Of a stretch of 64,000 bases of DNA, positions 50,320 through 61,385 are shown piece after piece. The notes beneath the pieces were generated by a model. It was not told the origin of the DNA, searched no databases, and worked only from the letters and a program-made list of their open reading frames with translations. Every line of letters begins with the position of its first letter. Position 1 is the first letter of the stretch. Source of the DNA: Acheta domesticus (Eukaryota; Arthropoda; Insecta; Orthoptera; Gryllidae); contig JAHLJT010009419.1 of NCBI GenBank assembly GCA_031308135.1, positions 68,686,550 to 68,750,549 on the forward strand, read 5' to 3'. A program made the position numbers and the translations under genes.

Positions 50320-50365
50320 AATTTTCTATAACAGTCTTAAATGGATGTTGGTAAGATATAAGAGG

Positions 50366-50580
50366 TGAACTCCGACACCATGTGACCGATCTCCATGAAA
50401 GTTGGATTTTATACCTGTTTTTTCACCCAGAAGGTTTACGTACTGTTGATTCTGTTGTAACTCCACTACATGGCGCAGCAGAACAAAATTGCGCTTCATT
50501 TTAATTCAATTTCCATGCAAACTAGGCTTCACCTGGGTTTCATTGCTGAGCGTTGCCGTGTGACGCAGGGGAGGTCCAGG
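50366..50580 (+). repeat. Dispersed repeat, copy A
   Basis: Contains GTGAACTCC, TGACCGATCTCCATGAAAGT, AGAAGGTTT, GCGCTTCATT and TTTCATTGCTGAGCGTTGCC then GTGTGACGCAGG. The same blocks in the same order are found, diverged, at 57590-57900. Class unknown. The open frame at 50470-50883 overlaps it and is not recognised. Confidence 0.6.
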
Positions 50581-51370
50581 AGAACCGGAGGGGGCGCGCG
50601 TGCGCATAGTAAACATTCACATTTTTGCCTTCTAAGTCTTAATGTCATGAATACAAAATACATTAAGCCAAAGTTGGCGCAAGGTGATGCAACGGCTAAG
50701 ACAATCATAAGCAGGGTTGCTACAAAATTACAACTACGTAAAATTTACTGCAGAAATCCGCCTTTCGTTAATGCTCGACATGTTTCTGCACTAAAAAGAA
50801 AATTTAAAACAAAACATAGCCCACTGAGCGGTCTCTGCATTAAATGGTGTGTTTGCAGTAGGCCATTCAGAATCTGTTCATAATAAATTTTCAATAAAAA
50901 TGTCATTTGACGGTTTTCTGAAATAAATAATTCAATTATGGATGGAGCCTCAGTTTAGGGTGACCAGACTTCCACTGTATATTCCAAAATAGATCTCACA
51001 AGTGCAAAAAATAGTAATTTGAAACACTAGATATTACAAAAATCTTTCGTGAACCGTTTTCGAAAGCCCAACATTTTCTTGGCTTGGTTACATATCGCTC
51101 CAATGTTAATGTTTTAACCTAAGACTGAAAAGAAGAATTATTTCATCAAATGTTGAAAAATAAAAAATAAAATATATAAGCATTACATAACACCAAACTG
51201 ACAACCTCTATCCATATGTAATTCAGAATAATAGCATCTCAAATCCCCTCACTCCTCTTTAGTGATACCGGGACATCATTTATGGATGACCCCCGTAGAT
51301 ATTGGTTTTGTGTGTTTTGAGCTTTTCTGTTAAGGTTATGGATGGGAGACTTTAAAATGCTAGTGATCTA
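50581..51370. other. Non-coding stretch
   Basis: Nothing beyond the tail of the preceding open frame was recognised. Confidence 0.35.
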
Positions 51371-51590
51371 ATTCACTATTGAACAAGACCAAATTGAATG
51401 ATTCAAAATCTGTTTCAATCAATAATAATAATTATTATAATAACTGCAGGAAATCTATAAAAACCAATATTAACTTCAGGAACAGGAGAATTGAAAGCAC
51501 AACACAAATGTTAAATGGTGTTAAAAAGTACGTTTTGTAGACTGACAAATTCTTAGGTATTATGACATTAGGTGTTTAATGACAGTGAAA
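51371..51590 (+). mobile_element. Possible LINE RT fragment
   Basis: The + strand reads LNKTKLNDSKSVSI, later NINFRNRRIESTTQMLNG and, after a stop, TDKFLGIM. The spacing LNxxKTK ... I-x-VxxxKFLGI resembles the stretch after the YADD box of CR1/L2-like reverse transcriptases. The match is weak and short. Confidence 0.35.
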
Positions 51591-53799
51591 GGTACAATGT
51601 CAAAAATAAAAGAACAAAGTAACCTCCAAGTATAGACAGATTTATTGGCTTCTTGGTCGCAATTCTCTATAAAAATTAAATACATTAATTTATACATAAC
51701 ATAATTAACTAACATAAATACTGTAATGATTTGTACTTTTTTACAATAAAAGAACCGTCACAGAGGAAGCCGACTATAGATTCAACAAATGACGGCAGAA
51801 TGGCGTGTGGACATTTATTGTGTTCGAAATGCCGCGGTGAATAAACATTAGTTCAAAACAATAATTAGCTGAAGGGAAATTTAAGAATTACTTTCTATGT
51901 CAGCACATATAGTTTATAAGGCGGCAAGTGTGTGGTTGTCTATTTAACAGAGTGACTGTTGTCAAAAGACAACTGACGGAGAATTGCTGGTGTGAGTAAG
52001 CACAGAAAAGTACGAAATTCGAACTGAATAACGGGAAATTGGGGTGTTTCGGACAAATAAACATCGAAAACGGGAATTTAGGGAATTTTTGGCAGATACC
52101 GTTAAGCAAGGGGACGCCGGGGAGGCGTAAATCAGAATAATTTGATATCAATAAAGAAGGACAAAAGACTGAGAGAGCGTGTTTTGTTGAGGAAAAGTTT
52201 CACTAATGAATTGCAACAATACTTTTCGGTAGATGAATTCTAGTCTCAGAGGTGAGAGGACCTCATGTCTTGTTATGCGAGAAAAGATTTTCGGACGTGA
52301 AGAAAAGAATGTTACGAGTTTTTATTTAATAGTGACAGTCGATCTATTTGTGAGTTGTGTTGATGATATGGTAAATGGTAACTAGAACTTGGTGTAGCCG
52401 TCGTGGACGTCAAGGAAGTTGGACGCAGTTACGACATCGCTACGAAAGGGAAGTAACGACATATGCACTTTGATAAATACGACGAGAATTATCATATTTT
52501 GTTGAAACCCAAGCATGTCATCGTTTGTTGTTTTTTTTAATTTAAATTTTTATTCACAAAGAAAAAGGCCGTACAGGGAGAATGCGCATGTCTCGTGGTG
52601 TGAATGATTTGTAAATATTGTGTGAATGTTAATTTTTTATTTTCTGTTGTTTTGAATTTTGTTTATGTTATGGTGAAACAGTGTTGATGTTCATGTTAGC
52701 CGAATAAAGAGTAACAAACACAGTGTGTTTGTGTTTTTGTTTTTGCATTGAATTTGGATTTGTTATTTGTAATATAGCAGATACCGGATAGTGATACAAA
52801 AAGGAAAGCAGGTCTTCATCCAGTATTGGAAACTTGCGCCGGACCTACGACATAATTTTTTTTGCAAACGGCCGCGTCCAATGATAAAGTAATTATTAAT
52901 GAATTAATTTAATAGATAAAAGATATGAAAGGAAGGGATGTTAGATAATAGTTAGATAGATATTCAGAGAGTGCAACAGGTCGCAATACATTAACTAAAT
53001 ACTTTAATTTACAACCAAATTTTAAAACCTTTAGGGTTCTGAAGTGGTACCAAAGAAAGCGCTATAAAAATGTTTAAACTTTTCAAAATGAAGAACTGCA
53101 AAACATGATAAATACCCAACCATAATGCATTAAAAGGTACTTAAATCATGATCCTGGGATCCCTTATGCCTCAAGGATAATCAGAAGGTACCCTGCCATG
53201 TATAAAATAACTGCATGAACATATCAACATAGAAACCATTCCACATTTGAATAACTGAAATCAGATAAGAAAGTTAAAAAAACAATTTTTTTATTTAGTA
53301 AAGGGTATATGCATAAAATGTTCAAATAATTAGGGGAAATCTAAGGCTGAGTAAATTAGAACTTCATGAGAGTGTAATTGAAATGTATACAACATTACTG
53401 AGTGAATGTAAATAGTATTTTAACCTTGACTGAAGAATAATAGTAAATAATATTTTATAGCTTATAGAATTACAGAAAGTATCAAACAAAGTCTGTCAAG
53501 AAATTAATTAAAATTACAGTAAGAAAATTACATTTTTTTTAACTACATTGACTGTCAGTAATAATTTACTAAGTTTACATTATCTTTATAAATTATATGT
53601 TAAAAGTATGCGTAATTGATTACTACAATCAATTACATGAATTATGAAGTTAAAAGAGGAATTGCATTCAATTACCTAACTTACAGTAATAATTCAAATT
53701 GTTTACTTGATAAATTACATGAATAATAAAGCATGCAATTGCTCATACTAAACATTAAAGTAATTAATGTTAACTAGGAGGTTATAAAAGAGCTGTGCA
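51591..53799. other. AT-rich non-coding stretch
   Basis: No gene recognised. Composition becomes very AT-rich from about 53000 onward. Confidence 0.4.
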
Positions 53800-56556
53800 G
53801 CAATGTAGAAAGGATCTTTGTTAGCTGAAGACTAGCTAGTGTATATCCTGTGATAGTCCCTACTGTCCTCTAGTGTGGTAGTTATGTACCTCTTTATTAC
53901 ACACAAGACCTTGATTCTGACTGTTTCTCAATAGTAATAATACTTTGTAAGAGTAGAGTACTACAACAGTGATTAATTCATATTTAATAAAGAAATCATT
54001 GGAGAACTGTCTCGGATTCAGTTTGAAAATGCTTCTGATATATATGTCTTTTATAGGACCATTAATCTATCCATATTTTTTTGTGTTGTACCTCCCCATA
54101 TTTCAATACCATATTGAAGTTGAGAGGAGATTATCCCATAATACGTTCCTATAAAGAATATCCCATAATAAGTTCGTCAGTTTCCAGGTATCTGGAAAAG
54201 TATCTCAAGAGGAATATATTGGAGTTTATTTTATTACAAAGTGTGTCAACTTCTTTGTTATAAATTAGGTTTTGATCTATGAATATTTGTAAGAACTTAT
54301 GACAAGCAGTTTGATTCGCTGATGCATTGTTTACTTCCACTTTTATATTGTGTTGTTGGTAACTGTGATGAAACTTGATATTGATTAATATAGATTTATT
54401 AACATTTAATTTCAATTAATTTATGGGCAAATAACTTTTAATTGATTTTAATGATTCAGTCAGATTAGTTTCTAGATGACAAAGATTTTGCCCATTACTT
54501 ATTAATATTGTATCATCTGCGTAAGAAATTACAGAGAAATCTGATGAACTTAGGAATATCATTAGAGGTTGTCCATAAATTATGTAATGCTAAAGGGGGG
54601 GGGAGAGGATTTGAGGCAGCGTTACACTGTGTTACATAGGGGTAGAGGGGTCATAGTTTAGTGTTATGTAATTCTGATATTTATTTTTAAAATCTTTCAA
54701 CATTTGCTGAAATATTTCCTTTTATTCACCCTTATACTAAAGCATTACCATATTAACAATATAAATTAAAAATATAATAAATTAAAGAAGTTTAAATTGT
54801 TACAATGAATGAAAATATTTTTCATCACTGATGTATTGATTTAATTTATTAGATTATAAAGAAAATATTCAAAACTAATCTATATTATTTTTTAGAATCC
54901 AATTAAGTTGGCGCAGTAGACTTGGAGCCCTATGCATTATCCATGACAGCATGTGCAGGGGTTGTCAGAAATATTATGACCTAGACATCCTTCTTTCATT
55001 TAAAATTTTGTTGCCAAACTTATTGTTATGTGCAGTCCACACCACCAACTAATTCTCACATTAATTATCATAAATTTGAATATATAACACAGCTACAATC
55101 ACTACAACTCATTTCAGCTTTATAATTGATTTTTACTTATTGCAATGGGGAGGGGGGCTTGACGCAAGTGTTACATAATTATTAGAGGGGGGGTTCAAGT
55201 GCCTGTTACAGGTGCATTACTGGGAGGAGAGGGGGTATTCAAAACATTCCAAATTTGTATTACATAATTTATGGAGAGCTCCTTAACATATATTATAAAT
55301 AGCAAAGGTCTAAACACAGATCCTTGCGGAACACCAGTGGTAATTGTATCAAAATTTGATTTAACTTTGGACACAAAATTTTCAGATTGACAGAAGATTT
55401 CTCTACATTGCTTACATTCTGTGAGGTATGATCTAATGAGGTCATTAACTCCACCCCTTATTCCAGCTGGAATGGGTTGTAATACATATTGGCCTTAACT
55501 CTACGTCATGAAGATTGAAACTCTTTAGTAGAATGTCTAGTTCATTACGTTCAACATTAATGTTCAGATCTCTCAAAACAATTAACTTATAATTGTGGTT
55601 TCTGATGAGGTTGAGGTTTAAAAGTTCTTCAAACCTGAGTAGAAAGTCGTTAACACCAGAATTTGGGGATCTATTAATGCCCTTTGATTTTTATGTTCCC
55701 TTTCATTGCATTTACATCTACACCTTCTATTTCAAAAGTCATTTTTGTGCTCATATCTCTAATCCAGTCTATTGATTTGAAAATTAAAGTATTCTGTACT
55801 ATTATTGCAACACCGCCACTTTTATTGAATTCTCTACAGAAAAACGCATGAAGTTTATAGTTGGAGAAGTTAATCGTAATAATTTATACTTAAGACCATG
55901 TTCAGTAATGACTCCTATATGTATAAAAGTTTATTCTAGTATTGTCTCAAGCTGTTCAAACTTGTTATGAATGTACAGAATATATTGTTGAAGTACATTG
56001 AGGACACTAAGTTTTTTTAAATTTCTACCACAGGTATGTTGTCTTAATTGAAGTTGTAAGAAGAAGTAAAGTGTGGTTGTTGTAATGGTATGGAAGCCAC
56101 AATGAAAGGAAAGGTTTGGGAAGGTAGACAAGGTGTGGAAACCCCAGTGGAAGCAATAGATTGGGAAGACTGACAAGGGGCATGAGGAGTGGCTAAAAGA
56201 GGAAAATGAGGTTCAGGTGTGGGTGAAGGGGTGAGAGTGATGGAGATGGCAGATTTGTATGATTGTGTCATGGAAGGAGGAGGCGGAGAGATAAGAGATG
56301 TGTGAAGTGCAGAAAGATTGTGTTTCCCTTTTAGGAAAAGATGCAAACCATGGTGAGTAAAATCTGTTCTGTCCAAGGATCCAAGGTCTGCAATTTTAAT
56401 TTGTGTGTTTCTAGCAAGGAACAAGATTTCCTTGTTTGTTTGATGGATATGAGTGTTGTGTTTAGTGGTGTCATGTCTGAGTGGCAAGGTTGTCATGATT
56501 ACATTAGTGAACAATTGTGATACAGTTACAGAACATGTAAATTGATGGTTGGTCAA
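53800..56556 (-). mobile_element. CR1/L2-like LINE remnant, interrupted by an inverted-repeat element
   Basis: Read on the - strand from 56556 downward, the pieces appear in the right order. First is an ORF1 remnant (56044-56556) with VIMTTLPLRHD, LARNTQIKIADLGSLDRTDF and HHGLHLFLKGK, the last block of an SGNH-type esterase as found in CR1-clade ORF1 proteins. Next is an ORF2 start with LNVLQQYILYIHNKFEQLET and VITEHGL. Endonuclease pieces GVAIIVQ-like and KLIVLRDLNINVERNELDIL follow. The RT has GVPQGS at 55318-55335 and YADD at 54512-54523, then KFLQIFIDQNLIYNKEVDTL, and a C-terminal VLLLLRNSQNQGLVCNKEVH. Stops and frame changes are frequent, and the part between endonuclease and the RT finger region seems deleted near 55460. 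The element is dead. Confidence 0.8.
54572..55275. mobile_element. Inverted-repeat (MITE-like) element inserted in the LINE
   Basis: TCCATAAATTATGTAAT at 54572-54588 is matched exactly in reverse complement at 55259-55275, giving 17-bp perfect terminal inverted repeats around 704 bp. Both ends carry subterminal G-rich tracts and GTTACA words (54594-54650 and 55146-55245). It sits between the RT segments holding GVPQGS and YADD of the host LINE, which are normally contiguous, proving that this is an insertion. No transposase frame is present. A target duplication is not clear; only a GAG-like triplet flanks both sides. Confidence 0.8.
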
Positions 56557-57584
56557 GCAGTTTCAATATGTGTAGCTTTGGTAATGAAAAAGAAAAAGTG
56601 TACTTCCAAAATTAGAGTCAGCTTCAGCATTAAACCACATAACCAATAACACACCAAAAGAAGTAGAGTGTAACCTTTTTCCATTGTTTGAAACCTCTTG
56701 AAAATTTAGAGGCTTACTTTATAAATTTTGTGTCTACCAATATTCTCTGCCTTCTTGTTTGAAAGTTATGTTCCAAAATTCTACTCACTGTAAATTTTGT
56801 CCTCTGACACTACAATAATTTAAACTTTTTTAAGATTTTTGTGTATGTACAAATGAACTCCAGGTACCTGTAGAAAAAAATTGTAAGTAATATCATATTA
56901 AGGAGCACATTCATCCATTTTTTATTTCCAGAAGATTTGATTTTCTATTTTGGCAGACTGCAATCTCTCAAAAAGCAGGACAAAAGACATCCAAAAAGCC
57001 ATACCAAAACAATATGCTGTCAAGAAATGACACCAGTATGCCCCTGCTCATATTTTTATTTTAGCATATCCTTAACAGAGAATTGTATGTACATACTTAT
57101 CATTATAAATTAATAAAGAGTAAAAATATAACTAAATTCATATTTAAAATCAGCAGTTGTGTGTGGGCAAATTCATGGTGGATAGTAATAAAAAAAACTT
57201 AAATAAAAAATTCATGAATATTGACTAGATCATGCTGTAATTTCACAAATTTAAAAATTAACCCCAAGGGGCCCAAGAGCAAGGTAGCTAAGGTATAATA
57301 GGAACACACGGAGTGTAATATATATTGACTGTTGAAGTAATTAAACACCATATGTTAACACACATGAGTTGCATGCTTTTAAATACTGTTATTTTTCATC
57401 TCCATTATTGAGATATTTTCCATTTTATTACCCCATCTTCTCCATAGTTACTATAATGAGACTTTCTAGTGTGAAATATTATCATTTAGGTCATTATGAT
57501 CAACAAAGCCAGTCTTCAGGGTTCTAAGCTTGACCAAATTATGGGCCTCCCTTAGGTATATACATAAAAATGGATTTTGGAATG
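56557..57584. other. AT-rich stretch upstream of the LINE
   Basis: May include further decayed ORF1 sequence next to 56557, but nothing could be recognised. Confidence 0.35.
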
Positions 57585-57589
57585 TTCCA

Positions 57590-57905
57590 GATCAGTGAAC
57601 TCCAACACTGTTTGACTGATCTCCAAGAAAGTTGGCACATCTACATGTTTTTTTCTATTCCTTTTCTTATAACACCAGTAGATAGTCCAACACCAGTAGA
57701 TGGTCAAACACCATTTGACCAATCTCCATGAAGGTTGGCCCATCTATGAGTGTTTTCATGGAGAAGGTTTCTCTGCTGATAATTTTAAAGTAACTTCTGT
57801 AGATGGCACTGCTGCATAAGATGGTGCTTCAGTTAAATGCAATTCCCAATCCATCTGGACTTCATTGTTGCTAGGCGATGCCATGTGACACAGGGTGAGG
57901 TAGAG
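57590..57905 (+). repeat. Dispersed repeat, copy B with internal duplication
   Basis: It shares its blocks with 50366-50580 (GTGAACTCC, GA-CTCCATGAAGGTTGG, GAGAAGGTTT, TTCATTGTTG-TAGGCGATGCC, GTGACACAGG). Within this copy the TTTGAC-GATCTCCA-GAA-GTTGG block occurs twice (about 57609-57634 and 57715-57738), and AACACCAGTAGAT occurs twice at 57672 and 57690. Confidence 0.6.
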
Positions 57906-57919
57906 GAAGGCAGGAGGAG

Positions 57920-58022
57920 TTGGCAGCATGGGATGGAGAGACAAAGAGAGAGAGGGGAGAGAAAAAAGAGAGGGGGAAAAGAGGGAAAAGCAGAAAGGGG
58001 ACGGGGAAAGAGAGAGATTAGG
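57920..58022 (+). repeat. Purine-rich (GA) low-complexity tract
   Basis: About 100 bases almost entirely of A and G in GAGAGAGGGGAGAG-type words. It produces a long - strand open frame of Ser/Leu/Pro that is not a gene. Confidence 0.9.
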
Positions 58023-59470
58023 ACAATGTCTGCCAGATTCTGCCAGTAATATTAAAAATTGAACAGAAGTAATCATAATGAATGTGAAGAAGCACCTTTG
58101 CAATTTTTAAAACTAAAATTAAAATACTTTTAATATTTATGAACCATTACACTAATTTTGTTTAAAAAAATTGGGAGCCACTTCCTAACAGGGACCCAAA
58201 GCACATGTTTATTCTGCTTATGTATTCCCTGGTGAACAATTACGTCTTATTCTGAAATATGTTTACATCATATTTTGTTGTTCAATAATTTTGTTGTTAC
58301 ATCATTTATGTTGTTCATTTACATCATATCATAGTTTTTCAATATATAAGTAATTAATAGGAAAGGGAAGTTAAATGATCAATGTGATTAATTTGACATA
58401 ACAATACTTCTTGTTCCTTTTCCAGTACATCAGGCCTTGTCTATCAATTTGATACATTGTATGTAATTCATTTTATTTACAATTTTGAGAAACTGTTTTT
58501 ACTGAAGAAACTGTTGAGTTCACAATTGATTCATATCAAGTGCATTTTAGTTTGCACCACTGGCTCATTCCAATAACAATTATAGATGTGTTTGTGGCAG
58601 TTCATCTCTCCCCCATTTGCAGGAATGTCCTTTATTTTTACTACCTAAGGATTGTACTTTAACATCAGGTGCAACACCTGACCTTCATTTGCTATTTTAT
58701 ATCAAAATATCATGTTTACAAACAAAAATAAAGCCACTGTTTGCTTCCATTTTCCATGGTTAAATTGCACCATCTGTCGGAGAAAATATCCTTCAATAGA
58801 AAAAAAGATCTCTCAATGTTGGCAGAGATAAATGCAACCCTTAGATCTTAAACACAAAAGGTCAGAAGGATTCATTTTTTGTGGCAATTATTACCCTTTA
58901 AAATTTTTGAATTATCGTTTAACTTTTTGTAAATCAGAATTTTAGGAAAACACTCGGTTCCATTTCGCTGTTACCCCAAGCATTTTCCCTTGTCATAGCC
59001 AATTTTCAGCATCATCCACAAATTTCAAGATGTTTCTTTGCTAATCTGACTTCATCCTCAAAAGTGTTAACTACAGTACTTATTCTTAAAAAATTGTAGG
59101 AATAAACAACAACTGAAATCAATGTTCCCCGTCTCAAGATACGTTGAGGAGTCAGGGGAGATACGAATTTTTCAAAGACATTTCAAAAATACCTTTTTAA
59201 TATTTGCAACTAATTTTTCCATCTCGAGAAAAATTCACTTCCTCTGCCACACTGTGAAATGCATTAGCTATGCAAGTCACATGAAGCCTAGTTGAGAAAA
59301 TCACTTTCAAGGCTTTTACTGCTCATTTCTTATATGATGTTGCAACAGTTAGAAAAGGACCATGTTGTTGGGTTTATTGTTATGGAGCCTTATTAACTAC
59401 AATGAACTTGTGAACAACTCTGCAATAATTGAGCAGTATTGAATTTTTTTCTTAGTCCATGGTGGTGTTG
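58023..59470. other. AT-rich non-coding stretch
   Basis: Nothing recognised. Confidence 0.4.
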
Positions 59471-59665
59471 GTTTTGTTTTGTTGTTGTTGGGTGCTTTTT
59501 TTTATAGTTAATATTATATTGTTATATAATATAGTTATATAATAATAATATTAGTTTATATGTATATAATATATATATAATAATAAGTTAATATATATAA
59601 TAAATAAGTTATATATATAATAGTTTTATAGTTAATGTATATATTTTATTGTTATAGTTAATTTT
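59471..59665. repeat. TG-rich then TA-rich low-complexity tract
   Basis: TTGTTGTTG words are followed by about 150 bases of TATATAATA-type sequence. Confidence 0.85.
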
Positions 59666-60335
59666 TGTTGTTTATTAATGTTGGATGTCTAACTTCTCTC
59701 CACCACAACATTGGTTTTGGGAAGAGAGCAGTGAATGGAAATTATTAGGTTTTGACAGCATGCTGAAAAATAAAACAATAATTGATTGATTTGCTGACCG
59801 AGAAATATTGTTTCTAATTTTATTTCCATCACCATCAGAGCAATATTAAGGGCTTTTAACAGAAAGAAGTGAATGAAATGTGTTCTTTTTTACTTAGAGT
59901 ATGAGAAAATATTTAACTGTTTACTTTTAAAAATACCTACTTCTTTTTTTAAATGTCCAAGTAATGTAAAACATGAATTTAGGCGAAAAATATACATTCA
60001 TTTTTTAAAATAGGTATTTATCCCAAAATAGGCCAAAAAAAGGCATATTAGAAAAGCGCTGTAGGAACTGCAAAGAAGTATTTTGATAGATTTGATTTAT
60101 TTAGTCATCTCAGCTATTTGTTGAGTAAAATACATATTTATGTACATTGTTTACATCTATAGGTATACTCTCTTAACTATTTACAAAATTAATTTTCTAC
60201 TTTTATGTATTTCATAATTTTTAGTATAAATTCTTTAACTTTATCACAACTTTTGTTTCTAAATTTAAGTAATTTATTATTTAATTCAAATATTTTATCA
60301 AATAGTCTACTTTTGTCTGAACAGTTTTACTGAAA
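59666..60335. other. AT-rich stretch, probably includes the 3' UTR of the next LINE fragment
   Basis: The LINE to the right is on the - strand, so its 3' end would lie here. No distinct tail was recognised. Confidence 0.35.
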
Positions 60336-61020
60336 TTAATTACTAAATTTTGTCTTGTTTGTCTTCTTTTTTTGAAATTTCACTCTTTGGAATTTGTTTC
60401 CTAAATTTTCTGTTATCTGAAGTTTAATTAATTTAAAAATAACTGACTTGTATTGAATTCTCTGTTTTATTGACATAAATTTGAGTGTGTCTAGTATGTC
60501 TAACACTGGAGTGTATCTATTGCATTGAATTATTAATCTCATCGCTCTATTTTGTTGTATCTTAAGTTTTTTAATTTCGGTTTTTTGGGCTCCAATAAGT
60601 ATTGTTGCCCAAAAATGGGATACAATTATGGATTTATATATTAAACATTCTGTATAGGCATTTGTATATTGCACAATTATGTTTAAAATATTAACCTTTT
60701 TTCCTCTTTTCTTTACTTTGTACTCTACGTAATCTTTAAAATTTAATTTACTATTGATAATTACTCCCAAATATGTCATTTAATATACCCATTATATTTC
60801 CTTTAAGTCAGTTGTAAATAATTTAGTTTCTCTTCTATGTCTCTTCTATTAAGTAAAATCATAAGTTTAGTCTTTTCAACATTCATTATTAATTTATTTA
60901 CCCTTAACCATTCTTGTATTGCACACTGCAATTTAAATTCAATTTCCGCTTCTGATTCTCCAATTACATAAAATAAACTGTCATCAGCAAATAATTTAAT
61001 TTTACAATCATTTCGAAATA
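60336..61020 (-). pseudogene. LINE ORF2 fragment, C-terminal half of reverse transcriptase
   Basis: On the - strand the segment begins with KIKLFADDSLFYVIGESEAE (FADD catalytic box at 60980-60991) and continues through WLRVNKLIMNVEKTKLMIL to a TAA near 60799-60801. After a frame change it continues as a 147-codon frame from 60779: TYLGVIINSKLNFKDYVEYK, then ECLIYKSIIVSHFWATIL, NRAMRLIIQCNRYTP and a basic end. This is the palm-to-thumb part of a non-LTR reverse transcriptase. It is cut off at its 5' side by a TA microsatellite. It differs from the LINE at 53800-56556 (YLGVIINSKL versus FLQIFIDQNL), so it is a separate family. The stop and frameshift make it non-functional. Confidence 0.82.
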
Positions 61021-61033
61021 GATTATTTATTTA

Positions 61034-61084
<51 letters not shown>

Positions 61085-61090
61085 ATATAT
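61021..61090. repeat. (TA)n microsatellite
   Basis: TTTATATTTA followed by an almost pure TA run with one TTTA interruption near 61069. Confidence 0.95.
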
Positions 61091-61138
61091 AAGATAATAT
61101 ATTTTCTTTACATATATGTAAAGAAAATATATTATCTT
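61091..61138. repeat. 48-bp perfect palindrome
   Basis: AAGATAATATATTTTCTTTA at 61091 leads to the centre CATATATG and the exact mirror TAAAGAAAATATATTATCTT ending at 61138. Every base pairs, with no spacer. The bases immediately outside do not pair. Confidence 0.97.
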
Positions 61139-61385
61139 TAATTTGAATATGCCGTGCTTCCAACGCTTAGCGTTTCATTTTTGACAGACGAAGTACGATA
61201 ATAGATAGACAAAGGAATATGGAGAGAAAGTCTATTATATTGTATTGTATTGCATTTAAAATAAGTAAATAGAGAAGCTAGAGAAGCGGTAGTAATAAGG
61301 ATAAATTCTTGTTTCTCTGTTTACAGTGAAACATTTTGCCTTGATACTACACTAATATCTTATAAAACGAGAATTTTTTATTATA
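61139..61385 (+). other. Leader of the gypsy element (5' LTR or untranslated region expected)
   Basis: The 247 bases before the gag ATG should contain the end of the 5' LTR and the primer-binding site. No clear TGG-starting tRNA-complementary site was seen. The 3' LTR is outside the window, so the LTR border cannot be set. Confidence 0.4.

Noticed and set aside
57756..58103. 115-codon Ser/Leu/Pro-rich - strand frame
   Set aside because: It is the translation of a GA-rich low-complexity tract.
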